From assembly GCF_001022965.1 (NCBI RefSeq), contig NZ_LECZ01000018.1, forward strand, positions 1 through 64,000: a stretch of DNA of 64,000 bases, in the 5' to 3' direction. This document shows, piece after piece, positions 53,461-63,448 of this stretch. Below the pieces are notes generated by a model that saw nothing but the letters and a program-made list of their open reading frames with translations, searched no databases and was not told where the DNA came from. The DNA is from Enterobacter genomosp. O. GTDB taxonomy: Bacteria > Pseudomonadota > Gammaproteobacteria > Enterobacterales > Enterobacteriaceae. Every line of letters begins with the position of its first letter. Positions within the stretch are counted from its first letter, which is position 1. Position numbers and translations under genes: made by a program.

Positions 53461-54707
53461 GCGCGTTTACGCCACAATAAAAATACGCCGCAACAGGCAG
53501 CGAAATAAACGATATAGGTTGCCATGTAGGCCTGAGCCGCCCCCAGCGCACCGTGCGCGGGTATCAGCCAGTGCGAAAACGAGGTCAGTAACGCAAACTG
53601 GCTAATTTCCGCCAGGATATACAGCCGCAGGGACGCTTTCGCGATCACCAGATAGCCGAAAACGTAAGCACCCACTTTCAGCACATCGCCCACCAGTTGC
53701 CAGGCAAAGAGATCGCGCATGGCTGTGAACTTCGCGGAAAACAGCAGCCAGATGGCGACATCGCGCAATAGCCAGACGGTAAAGCTGGCAGCCGCAACAG
53801 CCGGCAACACAAAGCGCAGGGATCGGAAAATCTCACGGGTAATATCCTGCCTGGACGTCAGACGCGATAATGTTGGCAGCAAATAAACGCTAAAGGAAGC
53901 CGTAATAAACTGGAGGTAGGCGTCGGAAATGCTGCTTACGCCCTGCCAGATCCCGACTTCATCCCAGCTATAATGCGCCGCCAGCAGGTTTCGCATCATC
54001 ACGTAGGCCACGGGCAGCGTGACGGAGGTAATGAGCGCCATCAGGGTAAATTTACCCAGCTGGCTGGCAAGGACCTTATCCCATTGCGGTTTCAGGTAGC
54101 TCAGCGGTATGACGCCCCGACGCATCAGCATAAGCGCCGCGGGAATAACGACCAGCGCCGGCACCAGCGCCAGGCCGAGCAGCGCGCCTTCATAGCCACC
54201 GAGGCGATAGCAGAAGTAATAGGCAATCACGCCGATGACGCTGCCCAGGATTAACGCAAGGGCGTTCCCGGCCGCGTCGCGAAAACCTTTCATCAGCGCC
54301 AGCAGCAGGTTAGCCCAGGCAATCCCCATCTGAACCAGCGCAACCAGACGCACCAGCCCCTGATAATGGGTGTGCCCGAACAATCCCTGGCTGATGGGGG
54401 CCGCCGCCAGCAGAAAGACAATCGCCATCAGGGTCGAAAAACCCGTGACCATCGCCGAAGAGGTGCCCACCACCCTGCGAAGCTGGGCCGCGTCATCATG
54501 GTACTGAGAAACGTATTTGGTCACGCCGTTGAAGATACCGGCACCCGCCAACACGCCAAGGACGGTGACAAGCTGGCGGAAATTACCCGCCAGACCCACG
54601 CCGGAGGGGCCAAATGAGACGGCCAACAGCTTGACGACCAGCAGCCCGGCGCCAATTTTGACAAGTGTGGACGCGGCGGTCCACACCGATGCTTTTGCCA
54701 GAGACAT
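53457..54707 (-). CDS. wzxE: lipid III flippase WzxE
   Basis: WzxE flips lipid III (Und-PP-trisaccharide) from the cytoplasmic to the periplasmic leaflet of the inner membrane. The 416-residue, MATE/MOP-like protein has about twelve helices; [14 protein letters not shown] at the N-terminus is conserved. It starts one base after wecE's stop and overlaps wecF by 4 bases. Confidence 0.95.
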   Translation of the reverse strand: MSLAKASVWTAASTLVKIGAGLLVVKLLAVSFGPSGVGLAGNFRQLVTVLGVLAGAGIFNGVTKYVSQYHDDAAQLRRVVGTSSAMVTGFSTLMAIVFLLAAAPISQGLFGHTHYQGLVRLVALVQMGIAWANLLLALMKGFRDAAGNALALILGSVIGVIAYYFCYRLGGYEGALLGLALVPALVVIPAALMLMRRGVIPLSYLKPQWDKVLASQLGKFTLMALITSVTLPVAYVMMRNLLAAHYSWDEVGIWQGVSSISDAYLQFITASFSVYLLPTLSRLTSRQDITREIFRSLRFVLPAVAAASFTVWLLRDVAIWLLFSAKFTAMRDLFAWQLVGDVLKVGAYVFGYLVIAKASLRLYILAEISQFALLTSFSHWLIPAHGALGAAQAYMATYIVYFAACCGVFLLWRKRA

Positions 54708-54708
54708 A

Positions 54709-55839
54709 TCAGCCGAAATAGCTCAGAAGGGTATTAATCACCGTACGCTGGTTAACTGGCGCGAGGTTGTAGAACAGTGGCAGGCGAAGCAAACGCTCAC
54801 TCTCTTTGGTAGTGTAACGGTCTTCACCCGCGAACGTCCCAAACGCTTCGCCCGCCGGGCTGGAGTGCAGCGGAATATAGTGGAACACCGCCATAATTTC
54901 GGCTTCTTTCAGCCAGGCGATCAGCTGGCTGCGGTCGTCGTTATCGCGCAGCTTGATGTAGAACATGTGCGCATTATGGACGCAGTCTGCCGGGATGGTT
55001 GGCAGTTCAATACGCCCGGCTTTTGCCAGAGGCTCAAGCGCATCGTAATACGTTTGCCACAGGGAAAGACGCTGAAGGTTGATACGCTCCGCCGCTTCCA
55101 GCTGCGCCCACAGGTACGCCGCCTGCAGGTCCGCCATCAGATAGCTTGAGCCAATATCGCGCCATGTGTATTTATCTACCTGGCCGCGGAAGAACTGGCT
55201 GCGGTTGGTCCCTTTTTCGCGGATCACTTCCGCACGTTCAACCAGCGCGCGATCGTTAATCAGCGTCGCGCCGCCTTCTCCACCCGCGGTGTAGTTTTTG
55301 GTTTCGTGGAAGCTAAAGCAGCCGATGTGGCCGATCGTACCCAGCGCGCGTCCCTTGTAGGTGGACATCACACCCTGCGCGGCATCTTCAACCACAAACA
55401 GGTTATGTTTTTTGGCGATCGCCATGATGGCGTCCATTTCACAGGCCACGCCCGCGTAGTGAACCGGTACAATCGCGCGCGTTTTGTCGGTGATCGCCGC
55501 TTCAATCAGCGTCTCATCAATGTTCATGGTATCCGGGCGGATATCCACAAAGACAATTTTTGCCCCGCGCAGAACAAACGCGTTCGCCGTGGAGACGAAG
55601 GTATAGCTCGGCATAATCACTTCATCGCCGGGCTGGATATCCAGAAGCAGGGCCGCCATTTCCAGCGACGCCGTACAGGACGGAGTCAGCAGCACTTTGG
55701 CACTGTGAAAACGCTGTTCCATCCACTGCTGACAGCGACGGGTAAAACCGCCGTCACCGCAGAGCTTGCCGCTGCCCATGGCAGACTGCATATAGTCCAG
55801 TTCAGTTCCGACGACGGGTGGTGCGTTAAATGGAATCAT
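54709..55839 (-). CDS. wecE: dTDP-4-amino-4,6-dideoxygalactose transaminase WecE
   Basis: WecE (RffA) makes dTDP-4-amino-4,6-dideoxygalactose from the 4-keto sugar with glutamate, a PLP-dependent DegT/DnrJ/EryC1 aminotransferase. The 376 residues contain the Schiff-base Lys181 in HETKNYTAG. ATG 55839 (MIPFNAPPVVG) is the family start; a longer ORF from 55893 runs into wecD. wzxE follows by one base. Confidence 0.97.
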   Translation of the reverse strand: MIPFNAPPVVGTELDYMQSAMGSGKLCGDGGFTRRCQQWMEQRFHSAKVLLTPSCTASLEMAALLLDIQPGDEVIMPSYTFVSTANAFVLRGAKIVFVDIRPDTMNIDETLIEAAITDKTRAIVPVHYAGVACEMDAIMAIAKKHNLFVVEDAAQGVMSTYKGRALGTIGHIGCFSFHETKNYTAGGEGGATLINDRALVERAEVIREKGTNRSQFFRGQVDKYTWRDIGSSYLMADLQAAYLWAQLEAAERINLQRLSLWQTYYDALEPLAKAGRIELPTIPADCVHNAHMFYIKLRDNDDRSQLIAWLKEAEIMAVFHYIPLHSSPAGEAFGTFAGEDRYTTKESERLLRLPLFYNLAPVNQRTVINTLLSYFG

Positions 55840-55843
55840 CTTG

Positions 55844-56521
55844 TCACCTGTATAACCAGTAGGCGGTGGCGTCAATGTTGGCACCACTCGCAATATAACG
55901 TTTAAGCGCGGCGGTGTTGCCCACCTGGGTCGCCACCCGCAGCGTCACAAGCTTTTGCTGCTGCGCCCAGTGCAGAGCCGCCTGCATCAGTTTCTCGCCC
56001 ATACCGCGCCCGGCTAATAAGCCAATACGCGCCTCGCGTTCGTTGAGCTTACGCAGCGAGACAAATCCCTGAATTTGACCGTCCGCAGCGCGAAAAACCA
56101 GGCAGACATGGTCGAACGTGCCTTTAACGGCATTCTCCACCCACTGGGCGTAGAAACGTCCACTATCGTCAGGTGCGTACCAGGGCGCGCGAAAGCGGCT
56201 CTGCGCAAACGCCTGAGCCGCCATCTGACGGAGCACGGGGATATCCTGTTCCGTTGCAATTTCCGCGCCGGACGCATCGTGCCGGGTAAGGGTAATGGAA
56301 AGGTCTACCTCGCCTTCAACCAGCTGAAAACCGTGGTGCTGGAGCGCGTCGAGCAGGTCAGCACGGTCCGCCGGGATCTTAGCCTGCACCCGTTGCCAGG
56401 CGGTCAGCTCAGATTCAGTCAGTACCGGCGCATCATCGCGCAGGAGCACGATGGCCGACGGCAGGCCGAAAAAGGCACTCTCCCACTGCAGGGATTCGAG
56501 TACCCCATTCAGGCTGTTCAA
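55844..56521 (-). CDS. wecD: dTDP-4-amino-4,6-dideoxygalactose acetyltransferase WecD
   Basis: WecD (RffC) acetylates the amino sugar to Fuc4NAc. The 225-residue GNAT protein has the acetyl-CoA loop [15 protein letters not shown] (about 167-181) and [14 protein letters not shown] and [15 protein letters not shown] in the conserved core. The N-terminal 80 residues are less conserved than the GNAT core. ATGA overlap with wecC; 4 bases before wecE. Confidence 0.95.
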   Translation of the reverse strand: MNSLNGVLESLQWESAFFGLPSAIVLLRDDAPVLTESELTAWQRVQAKIPADRADLLDALQHHGFQLVEGEVDLSITLTRHDASGAEIATEQDIPVLRQMAAQAFAQSRFRAPWYAPDDSGRFYAQWVENAVKGTFDHVCLVFRAADGQIQGFVSLRKLNEREARIGLLAGRGMGEKLMQAALHWAQQQKLVTLRVATQVGNTAALKRYIASGANIDATAYWLYR

Positions 56522-57780
56522 CGCCAGACGCCTTTGGTATCCACAATATACTGCTGACGAACGGCATCCCCGGACGTCGCTTTAAATTCTTTATGATCCA
56601 CCAGCAGCACCAGCACATCCGCCGTCGCCAGCGCATCGTCCAGCGCCGTCAGCGTGCAGTGCCCAGCCAGTTTTGCCGGCAGTTCATGAATGTTTGGCTC
56701 GACCACCAGCGTTTCGCCCTTGTGCCACTCGGCAATCATCTCAGCAATTTCCATTGCCGGGCTTTCGCGCAGGTCGTCAATGTTTGGTTTAAATGCCAGG
56801 CCAAAGCAGGCAATTTTCAGCTCGCTGGCGCGCTTGCCGCTCTCTGCCAGACAATCCGCTACCGTGGTTTTTACCTGATTGAGCACCCAGTGAGGTTTGC
56901 TGTCATTCACTTCACGCGCGGTGCGGATCAGACGAGCCTGTGCCGGATTCTGCGCCACGATAAACCACGGGTCGACGGCGATACAGTGTCCGCCCACGCC
57001 CGGGCCTGGCTGGAGAATGTTCACACGCGGATGGCGATTCGCCAGGGCGATGAGCTCCCAGACATTGATCCCCTGATCGGCGCAGATCAGCGACAGTTCA
57101 TTCGCGAAGGCGATATTGACGTCGCGGAAGCTGTTTTCCGTCAGCTTGCACATCTCAGCGGTGCGGGAGTTTGTCACCACGCATTCGCCTTCGAGGAAAA
57201 TCTTGTACAGCGCGCTGGCACGTTCGGAACAGACTGGCGTCATGCCGCCAATGACGCGGTCGTTTTTAATCAGCTCGACCATAACCTGGCCCGGCAGCAC
57301 GCGCTCCGGACAGTAGGCGATATTGATATCAGCCTGCTCGCCCGCCTGCTGCGGGAAGCGTAAATCAGGGCGCGCGTCGGCCAGCCACTGTGCCATCTGT
57401 TCGGTGGCACCGACGGGAGAGGTCGACTCCAGGATCACCAGCGCCCCTTTCTTCAGCACGGGAGCAATGGATTTCGCCGCCGCCTCGACGAAGGCCATGT
57501 CGGGCTCGTGGTTGCCTTTAAAGGGCGTTGGAACGGCAATCAGGTACGCATCCGCTTCAACAGGCGTCGTGCTGGCACGCAGGAAGCCTCCTTCCACCGC
57601 CTCTTTCACCACACGGTCAAGATCGGGCTCCACAATATGAATTTCGCCACGGTTAATGGTTTCAACCGCGCGGGCGTTGATATCCACACCGACAACCTGT
57701 TTTTGACGAGAGGCAAACGCCGCCGCGGTGGGCAAGCCGATGTAGCCAAGACCAATGACAGAGATGGTAGTAAAACTCAT
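56518..57780 (-). CDS. wecC: UDP-N-acetyl-D-mannosamine dehydrogenase WecC
   Basis: WecC (RffD) oxidises UDP-ManNAc to UDP-ManNAcA with two NAD+. The 420 residues contain the NAD-binding GLGYIG (10-15), Lys212 in [15 protein letters not shown] and the catalytic Cys266 in [11 protein letters not shown]. Overlaps wecB and wecD by 4 bases at each end. Confidence 0.98.
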   Translation of the reverse strand: MSFTTISVIGLGYIGLPTAAAFASRQKQVVGVDINARAVETINRGEIHIVEPDLDRVVKEAVEGGFLRASTTPVEADAYLIAVPTPFKGNHEPDMAFVEAAAKSIAPVLKKGALVILESTSPVGATEQMAQWLADARPDLRFPQQAGEQADINIAYCPERVLPGQVMVELIKNDRVIGGMTPVCSERASALYKIFLEGECVVTNSRTAEMCKLTENSFRDVNIAFANELSLICADQGINVWELIALANRHPRVNILQPGPGVGGHCIAVDPWFIVAQNPAQARLIRTAREVNDSKPHWVLNQVKTTVADCLAESGKRASELKIACFGLAFKPNIDDLRESPAMEIAEMIAEWHKGETLVVEPNIHELPAKLAGHCTLTALDDALATADVLVLLVDHKEFKATSGDAVRQQYIVDTKGVWR

Positions 57781-58907
57781 AGCGTTACCCGATTGTTTTT
57801 AAGTGCATGCAAAATACGGCCACAAGCCTGCCCGTCTCCGTAAGGATTATGGGCCCGGCTCATCGCCTGATACGCTTCATCGTCGTGCAGGAGGCGCGTG
57901 ACCTCTTCGACAATTAACTGTGTGTTGGTTCCGACCAGGCGCACGGTTCCCGCTTTGACGGCTTCCGGACGTTCGGTCGTTTCACGCATCACCAGTACCG
58001 GTTTACCGAGGGACGGCGCTTCTTCCTGAATTCCGCCGGAATCGGTGAGGATCAGCCAGGCATGGTTCATCAGCCAGACAAACGGCATGTAGTCCTGCGG
58101 TTCAATCAGCAGAACATTGTCGACATGGCCCAGAATGCGGTTAACCGGCTCGCTGACGTTAGGGTTGAGATGCACCGGATAGACAATCTGCACATCTTCA
58201 TTCTGCGCGGCAATTTCAGCCAGCGCATGGCAGATTTGCTCAAAACCCCGGCCAAAGCTTTCGCGACGGTGGCCGGTGACCAGGATGGTTTTTTTGCCGT
58301 TGTGCAGGAATGGATAGCGGGCAGCGAGGTCTTGCTGAAGGGAGCTATTTGCCAGAACGCGGTCACGAACCCAAATTAACGCATCAATAACCGTATTGCC
58401 GGTCACAAAGATTTTGTTATCGGCGATATTTTCACGCAGCAGGTTCTGACGCGAGTTTTCCGTGGGTGCAAAGTGGTACATCGCCAGATGCCCGGTGAGC
58501 GTGCGGTTGGCTTCTTCCGGCCACGGCGAGTAAAGGTTACCGGTGCGTAGTCCCGCCTCAACATGTCCAACGGGAATACGCTGATAAAACGCGGCCAGAC
58601 TTGTCGCCACGGTGGTAGTGGTGTCGCCGTGGACCAGCACCACGTCAGGCTTGAATGACTCCAGGATCGGCTTGAGCTCTTGCAGAATGCGGCAGGTGAT
58701 CTCCGTCAACCCTTGCCCCGGCTTCATAATATTAAGATCGTAGTCCGGGACGATGGAAAAGAGCGTTAAGACCTGATCGAGCATCTCACGGTGTTGGGCA
58801 GTGACGCACACTTTCGCTTCAATATCAGGATCGCTGGCCAGCGCATGAACCAGAGGTGCCATCTTAATGGCCTCCGGCCTGGTGCCAAATACGGTAAGTA
58901 CTTTCAC
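57777..58907 (-). CDS. wecB: UDP-GlcNAc 2-epimerase WecB
   Basis: WecB (RffE) is the non-hydrolysing epimerase that converts UDP-GlcNAc to UDP-ManNAc. The 376 residues have Asp95 (HGDTTT), Glu117 (VEAGLR), Glu131 (PEEANR) and His213 (GHRRES), the catalytic set. It follows wzzE by 56 bases, and overlaps wecC by 4. Confidence 0.98.
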   Translation of the reverse strand: MKVLTVFGTRPEAIKMAPLVHALASDPDIEAKVCVTAQHREMLDQVLTLFSIVPDYDLNIMKPGQGLTEITCRILQELKPILESFKPDVVLVHGDTTTTVATSLAAFYQRIPVGHVEAGLRTGNLYSPWPEEANRTLTGHLAMYHFAPTENSRQNLLRENIADNKIFVTGNTVIDALIWVRDRVLANSSLQQDLAARYPFLHNGKKTILVTGHRRESFGRGFEQICHALAEIAAQNEDVQIVYPVHLNPNVSEPVNRILGHVDNVLLIEPQDYMPFVWLMNHAWLILTDSGGIQEEAPSLGKPVLVMRETTERPEAVKAGTVRLVGTNTQLIVEEVTRLLHDDEAYQAMSRAHNPYGDGQACGRILHALKNNRVTL

Positions 58908-58963
58908 ATCGATTCTCTTCGATTAGGCGATGAAGGCCGTAGCCTTCATCGTAGACGGCGTTC

Positions 58964-60010
58964 TTAGTTTGTGCGACGACGCGTTAACGCCACGCCAGCG
59001 CCCGTCAGTGCGCCTACAATCCCCCACATAATCATCAGGAATGCACGACGCGGACTATCGCGTTTTACAGGCTCTTCAGGCGTTCGCAAATAACGATAGG
59101 TCTGAAAACGCGGGTCCATCGTTGGGCCAACATTCAGGGTGGTGAGCATGGCGCGGTTTTGATCGTAGTCGAGGTCAAAATCGGGGCCAACGGCCTGAAG
59201 ATTTTCCAAACGTGCCTGCAGCATAGGGCGCCCAAGAAGGAACATTTCAGAGTCAGGCAGCTCATCTGCCGGAACATCCGTTTCGCTGCGGGAAATATTG
59301 TGCTGTTCCGCGATTTTCAGCGCCTGCTCAATATTATGAACGCGACGAGCAAAGATGGCTTTCGCCACCTCTTCCTGACGTTTTACCTGCGCTTTCATCT
59401 GGATGGTACGGGCTGCCCAGGCACCCTTAAGCTCTTCGTTAAGATGGCTTGCGGCACGCTGGCTGGCAAACGCAACATACTGACGCAACAGGTTGTTGGC
59501 ATCCGGCGCGGTTTCTGCAATCAGCTTAACGCTGTCATTGACGTTACGCAGCGCATCGCCCGGCATAAACTGAATATTGTTAATCAGATCGTCCAACAGC
59601 GCGGCATCAACCTTGCTGTTACCCACCATGCGTTGCTTGTAATAATCCGTCTGGGACCAGAAGTCGCGACGCGTGTCCCAGGAGGCCAGTTGCATCACAA
59701 ATTCTTTATAGGCTTCATCCATAACGGAAGCCTGATCGGGTGTCGCCAGATTCGCCTTGATATCCAGATTACGCAGGAACTGCTGCTGGGAATAAAACCC
59801 GCCGAGCATGTTAACCGTTGGTCGGTCTGTAATTGCCGTGGCACTCCATTCCTGTTTTGCAAAGAAGGTGTAGGCCAGCGCTAACAGTGCAAACCCCAGC
59901 GCGATCCCCGCAATCCAAAGTTTGCCTGCCCATAACACGCGAAACAAACCCCGAATATCCAGTTCATTCTCAGTTACCACTGATTTCGCTCCCGCCAACG
60001 GTTGAGTCAT
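58964..60010 (-). CDS. wzzE: ECA polysaccharide chain length modulator WzzE
   Basis: WzzE sets ECA chain length and ring size. The 348 residues have two membrane helices (about 31-50 and 322-342) around a periplasmic coiled-coil domain, with the proline-rich PEEPVKRDSP near the second helix, typical of Wzz. I used ATG 60010, second of two adjacent ATGs. It lies 13 bases after wecA. Confidence 0.96.
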   Translation of the reverse strand: MTQPLAGAKSVVTENELDIRGLFRVLWAGKLWIAGIALGFALLALAYTFFAKQEWSATAITDRPTVNMLGGFYSQQQFLRNLDIKANLATPDQASVMDEAYKEFVMQLASWDTRRDFWSQTDYYKQRMVGNSKVDAALLDDLINNIQFMPGDALRNVNDSVKLIAETAPDANNLLRQYVAFASQRAASHLNEELKGAWAARTIQMKAQVKRQEEVAKAIFARRVHNIEQALKIAEQHNISRSETDVPADELPDSEMFLLGRPMLQARLENLQAVGPDFDLDYDQNRAMLTTLNVGPTMDPRFQTYRYLRTPEEPVKRDSPRRAFLMIMWGIVGALTGAGVALTRRRTN

Positions 60011-60023
60011 CATAGTCCCGGTT

Positions 60024-61127
60024 TTACTTAGTTAATGTTGTATTTTTGTCATTATTACGACGCATCCTGCGTTTCAGACGTTTAATGAATCGCGCTACTT
60101 TCCATGCGCGCTTAATGCAATAGCCGTACAGGAAAAATGCTAGCAAGAATAATACCAACATTACCCATTCAGGAATAAAATGGGCATATTCTGCAGCGAC
60201 GCCAATAGCAGCGAGAATAGCAGCGGCCAGGGTGATCAGAACAAACGCCTGACGAGAAGTGAACCCCGCGCGCATGATGAGATGATGAATATGCTGACGA
60301 TCGGGAGAGAAAGGACTCATCCCTTTGCGCAGACGGCGATACATAATCGCCACCATATCCATTAACGGAATGGCAATGATCCATAATGCTGTGACGGGAC
60401 TGATCGGGTGAGTTTTACCCTGTGTGGTTTCGAGCAAAATCCAGATCACGGTAAAACCGATCAACGTACTGCCCGCGTCACCCATGAAGACTTTATAGCG
60501 ACGCCCCAGCGCACCGAGGTTTAAGAGGATATAAGGCAGGATCGCGGCAATCATGGCAAAACACCACATTGCCAGGCTGTACTGACCATCAAACCACAAA
60601 ATAATGCCGATTGCAGCGAACGAGACGGAAGACAATCCACCAAGCAGGCCGTCAATACCGTCCACCATGTTGAAAGCATTGATTGCCGCCCAGACGGCAA
60701 AGAGCGTCAGGAAGAAGCCAAATGGCCCCAGGACTAACTCCCAGGGACCAAACACATAGCCCAGGCTTCTCAGATACAGGCCGCCCACAAGCATCATCAC
60801 TACGCCAATTGCCGCCTGAACGGTGGCGCGTATTTTCACCGCGATATCGAATCGGTCATCAAGTGCCCCTACGAGTACGAGGACACCCGCACAGGCAAGA
60901 TAAAGGGCTGCGTGTGGGATATAATAATCCGCAATACCAAACGTGAAACAGATACCAGCGTAAACAGAAATCCCTCCAACCAGAGGAATAAGTCCTTGAT
61001 GACGTTTACGAAAATTAGGTTTATCCACCAGCCCTATTCGTTTTGCCACCTTGCGCGCGATGAACAAAAAACAGGTTGTGAATAAAAAAATACTGATTAG
61101 CTCAGTCACAACGGTGAGTAGATTCAC
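60024..61127 (-). CDS. wecA: undecaprenyl-phosphate GlcNAc-1-phosphate transferase WecA
   Basis: WecA starts ECA and many O-antigen lipid carriers by making GlcNAc-PP-undecaprenol. It is an integral membrane protein of the PNPT family. The 367 residues have Asp90-Asp91 (GALDDRFD), Asp156 and Asp159 (NMVDGIDG), the catalytic Mg2+ and substrate residues. Eleven helices. It heads the leftward ECA run and follows rho. Confidence 0.97.
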   Translation of the reverse strand: MNLLTVVTELISIFLFTTCFLFIARKVAKRIGLVDKPNFRKRHQGLIPLVGGISVYAGICFTFGIADYYIPHAALYLACAGVLVLVGALDDRFDIAVKIRATVQAAIGVVMMLVGGLYLRSLGYVFGPWELVLGPFGFFLTLFAVWAAINAFNMVDGIDGLLGGLSSVSFAAIGIILWFDGQYSLAMWCFAMIAAILPYILLNLGALGRRYKVFMGDAGSTLIGFTVIWILLETTQGKTHPISPVTALWIIAIPLMDMVAIMYRRLRKGMSPFSPDRQHIHHLIMRAGFTSRQAFVLITLAAAILAAIGVAAEYAHFIPEWVMLVLFLLAFFLYGYCIKRAWKVARFIKRLKRRMRRNNDKNTTLTK

Positions 61128-61320
61128 AATGGATTGCTCTCAACAAATGTTAGTCCCGGAAGTATAACCATGAAGCCACCGCCTCAGAAGTAATAAAGGT
61201 GGCTTCTCACAACTCCCTTTGTATATTTTTCAATCAATTATTTCTTTGACTGTATAAACGACCCTATTGTCGCACCGACCGGTCAAAATTGGGAGTAGGT
61301 GGTACTAGCGTATAGTCCAT
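61128..61320 (-). promoter_or_regulatory. wecA upstream region
   Basis: About 190 AT-rich bases between the rho terminator and wecA, expected to hold the ECA operon promoter. I could not name a promoter with confidence. An ops-like GGTGGTACTAGCG near 61299 is on the other strand and does not fit the ops spacing. Confidence 0.45.
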
Positions 61321-61350
61321 AAAAGAAAAACGCCACGTAAAAACGTGGCG
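61321..61350 (-). terminator. intrinsic terminator of rho
   Basis: Minus-strand stem CGCCACGT/ACGTGGCG with a 4-base loop is followed by TTTTTCTTTT. It lies 20 bases after the rho stop. Confidence 0.92.
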
Positions 61351-61369
61351 TTCACTGGCTTTATTTGCG

Positions 61370-62629
61370 TTACGAGCGTTTCATCATGTCGAAGAAATCG
61401 TCGTTTGTTTTGGTCATCGCCAGTTTGTTAATGAGGAACTCCATCGCGTCAATTTCACCCATTGGATGGATGATTTTGCGCAGGATCCACATTTTCTGCA
61501 GCTCTTCCTGTGTGGTGAGCAGTTCTTCTTTACGGGTACCGGAACGGTTGTAGTCGATTGCCGGGAAGACGCGTTTCTCAGCAATTTTACGAGAAAGGTG
61601 CAGTTCCATGTTGCCTGTACCTTTAAACTCTTCGTAAATGACTTCGTCCATTTTGGAACCGGTGTCGATCAGCGCCGTCGCGATGATGGTCAGGCTGCCG
61701 CCCTCTTCCACGTTACGTGCTGCACCGAAGAAACGTTTCGGACGATGCAGGGCGTTAGCATCCACACCACCGGTCAGTACTTTACCGGAAGCCGGGACAA
61801 CGGTGTTGTAGGCACGCGCCAGACGCGTAATGGAGTCGAGCAGGATGATCACGTCTTTCTTGTGCTCAACCAGGCGTTTCGCCTTCTCGATTACCATTTC
61901 TGCTACCTGAACGTGGCGAGATGCCGGTTCATCAAAGGTTGAAGCGACAACTTCACCTTTAACCAGACGCTGCATCTCGGTCACTTCTTCCGGACGTTCG
62001 TCAATCAGCAGCACCATCAGCACACAGTCTGGGTGGTTGTAGGCGATGCTCTGCGCGATGTTCTGCAGCAGCATGGTTTTACCCGCTTTTGGCGGCGCGA
62101 CAATCAGACCACGCTGACCACGACCGATTGGTGAGGCCAGATCCAGAACGCGAGCGGTTAAGTCTTCGGTAGAACCGTTACCACGCTCCATGCGCAGACG
62201 AGAGTTTGCGTGCAGTGGCGTCAAGTTCTCGAACAGGATCTTATTGCGCGAGTTTTCCGGTTTGTCGTAGTTAACTTCGTTAACTTTCAACAGCGCAAAG
62301 TAGCGTTCACCCTCTTTAGGAGGACGAATCTTACCTGAAATGGTGTCACCAGTGCGGAGGTTGAAACGGCGGATTTGGCTGGGGGATACGTAGATGTCGT
62401 CAGGGCCGGCGAGGTAGGAGCTGTCTGCAGAGCGGAGGAAACCAAATCCGTCTTGCAATATCTCCAGCACACCGTCGCCAAAGATATCTTCGCCACTCTT
62501 AGCGTGCTGCTTCAGGATGGCGAAAATGATGTCCTGCTTGCGCATACGAGCCTGGTTTTCCAGCCCCATATTTTCGCCGAGAGTGATCAGCTCAGAAACC
62601 GGCGTATTCTTTAATTCGGTAAGATTCAT
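61370..62629 (-). CDS. rho: transcription termination factor Rho
   Basis: Rho is the hexameric RNA-dependent helicase that terminates transcription. The 419 residues are nearly identical to E. coli. The N-terminal RNA-binding domain (about 1-130) precedes the Walker A APPKAGKT (about 178-185), and the C-terminus ends in [15 protein letters not shown] chose ATG 62629 ([10 protein letters not shown]). In E. coli rho represses its own mRNA through the leader. Confidence 0.98.
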   Translation of the reverse strand: MNLTELKNTPVSELITLGENMGLENQARMRKQDIIFAILKQHAKSGEDIFGDGVLEILQDGFGFLRSADSSYLAGPDDIYVSPSQIRRFNLRTGDTISGKIRPPKEGERYFALLKVNEVNYDKPENSRNKILFENLTPLHANSRLRMERGNGSTEDLTARVLDLASPIGRGQRGLIVAPPKAGKTMLLQNIAQSIAYNHPDCVLMVLLIDERPEEVTEMQRLVKGEVVASTFDEPASRHVQVAEMVIEKAKRLVEHKKDVIILLDSITRLARAYNTVVPASGKVLTGGVDANALHRPKRFFGAARNVEEGGSLTIIATALIDTGSKMDEVIYEEFKGTGNMELHLSRKIAEKRVFPAIDYNRSGTRKEELLTTQEELQKMWILRKIIHPMGEIDAMEFLINKLAMTKTNDDFFDMMKRS

Positions 62630-62717
62630 AATGGTGTGGGTTCTTAAACTCGGGGTGATTCTCGAACTTAATGTTGTGAATGGTATGGCAGGGTCATCCA
62701 TGCCTGTTTAGCGGCCA

Positions 62718-62793
62718 TCACCTCATGTCTGTTCGCTGTCTGGTCACAGGGAAAGAACGCAGAACTGAAACGACAAGACGGATTGAGTGACAA
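62718..62793 (-). pseudogene. rhoL: decayed rhoL (rho leader peptide) remnant
   Basis: Minus-strand codons give SLNPSCRFSS in one frame and PVTRQRTDMR-stop in the next, matching adjacent segments of the 33-residue E. coli RhoL that I recall (-SLNPSCRFSS... PVTRQRKDMSR). The two are in different frames, so there is a frameshift between them, and upstream in the first frame is TAA with no ATG. So no intact RhoL can be made; the RNA is conserved but the peptide is not. The comparison depends on memory of E. coli RhoL. Confidence 0.5.
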
Positions 62794-62918
62794 GCCCGGA
62801 ATTTAGCCACTTCACGCACTGTTTATGTCAACAACGGGAAGTATCGGGTAAAACAAGATTCAAACAACAAGATATGTTTAAAACGAAGTCATAGCTAACT
62901 TAGCACGACTTCAGCCGG

Positions 62919-62960
62919 GCGTCCAGAGTTCCACATCATTTAGCCAGATGCTCTGGACGC
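62919..62960 (-). other. stem-loop after trxA
   Basis: GCGTCCAGAG (62919-62928) and CTCTGGACGC (62951-62960) form a perfect 10-base stem with a 22-base apical region that can pair further (CATC with GATG). It lies 15-56 bases after the trxA stop. No T tract follows on the minus strand, so it is not a classical terminator; a processing or 3'-stabilising hairpin is possible. Confidence 0.7.
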
Positions 62961-62974
62961 ACAGCGGAGAAACC

Positions 62975-63304
62975 TTACGCCAGGTTAGCGTCCAGGAACT
63001 CTTTCAGTTGACCTTTGGACAGCGCGCCCACTTTGGTCGCCGCCACTTCGCCGTTTTTGAACAGCAGCAGGGTCGGGATGCCGCGGATACCGTATTTTGG
63101 CGCGGTGCCCGGGTTCTGGTCGATGTTCAGCTTGGCAACGGTCAGTTTGCCCTGATATTCGTCGGCGATCTCATCCAGAATCGGGGCGATCATTTTGCAA
63201 GGACCACACCATTCAGCCCAGAAATCGACGAGGATCAGCCCGTCAGCCTTAAGTACGTCCGTGTCAAAACTGTCGTCAGTCAGGTGAATAATTTTATCGC
63301 TCAT
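62975..63304 (-). CDS. trxA: thioredoxin 1 TrxA
   Basis: TrxA is the main cytosolic thioredoxin, reducing ribonucleotide reductase, methionine sulfoxide reductase and others; it is also the processivity subunit used by phage T7 polymerase. The 109 residues differ from E. coli by only about one position; WCGPC has Cys33 and Cys36. ATG 63304 ([11 protein letters not shown]) is the family start. It precedes rho and is divergent from rhlB. Confidence 0.98.
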   Translation of the reverse strand: MSDKIIHLTDDSFDTDVLKADGLILVDFWAEWCGPCKMIAPILDEIADEYQGKLTVAKLNIDQNPGTAPKYGIRGIPTLLLFKNGEVAATKVGALSKGQLKEFLDANLA

Positions 63305-63448
63305 ATATAACTCCACAGGAATAAGCCTGGTACGTTGGTTTTGTCTCCACCAACGACGTGTTGATGTCGCATTAACCAACTAAAGGTTGACTTTATTTCA
63401 CCGGATACGCTTTCGTAAAGCAATAGTAAGCTGATATTCTACCACACT

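Larger units (their letters stand above)
62630..62974 (-). promoter_or_regulatory. rho 5' leader and trxA-rho gap
   Basis: 345 bases lie between trxA and rho. In E. coli the rho mRNA has a long leader with the small gene rhoL and is autoregulated by Rho-dependent attenuation. Here I see a remnant of rhoL (62793-62718) and a stem-loop after trxA (62919-62960). Confidence 0.6.

Noticed and set aside
61290-61320. ops-like GGTGGTACTAGCG as a possible RfaH target for the ECA operon
   Set aside because: It is on the plus strand, opposite to wecA, and does not match the ops consensus GGCGGTAGNNT. The ECA operon is not a known RfaH target.
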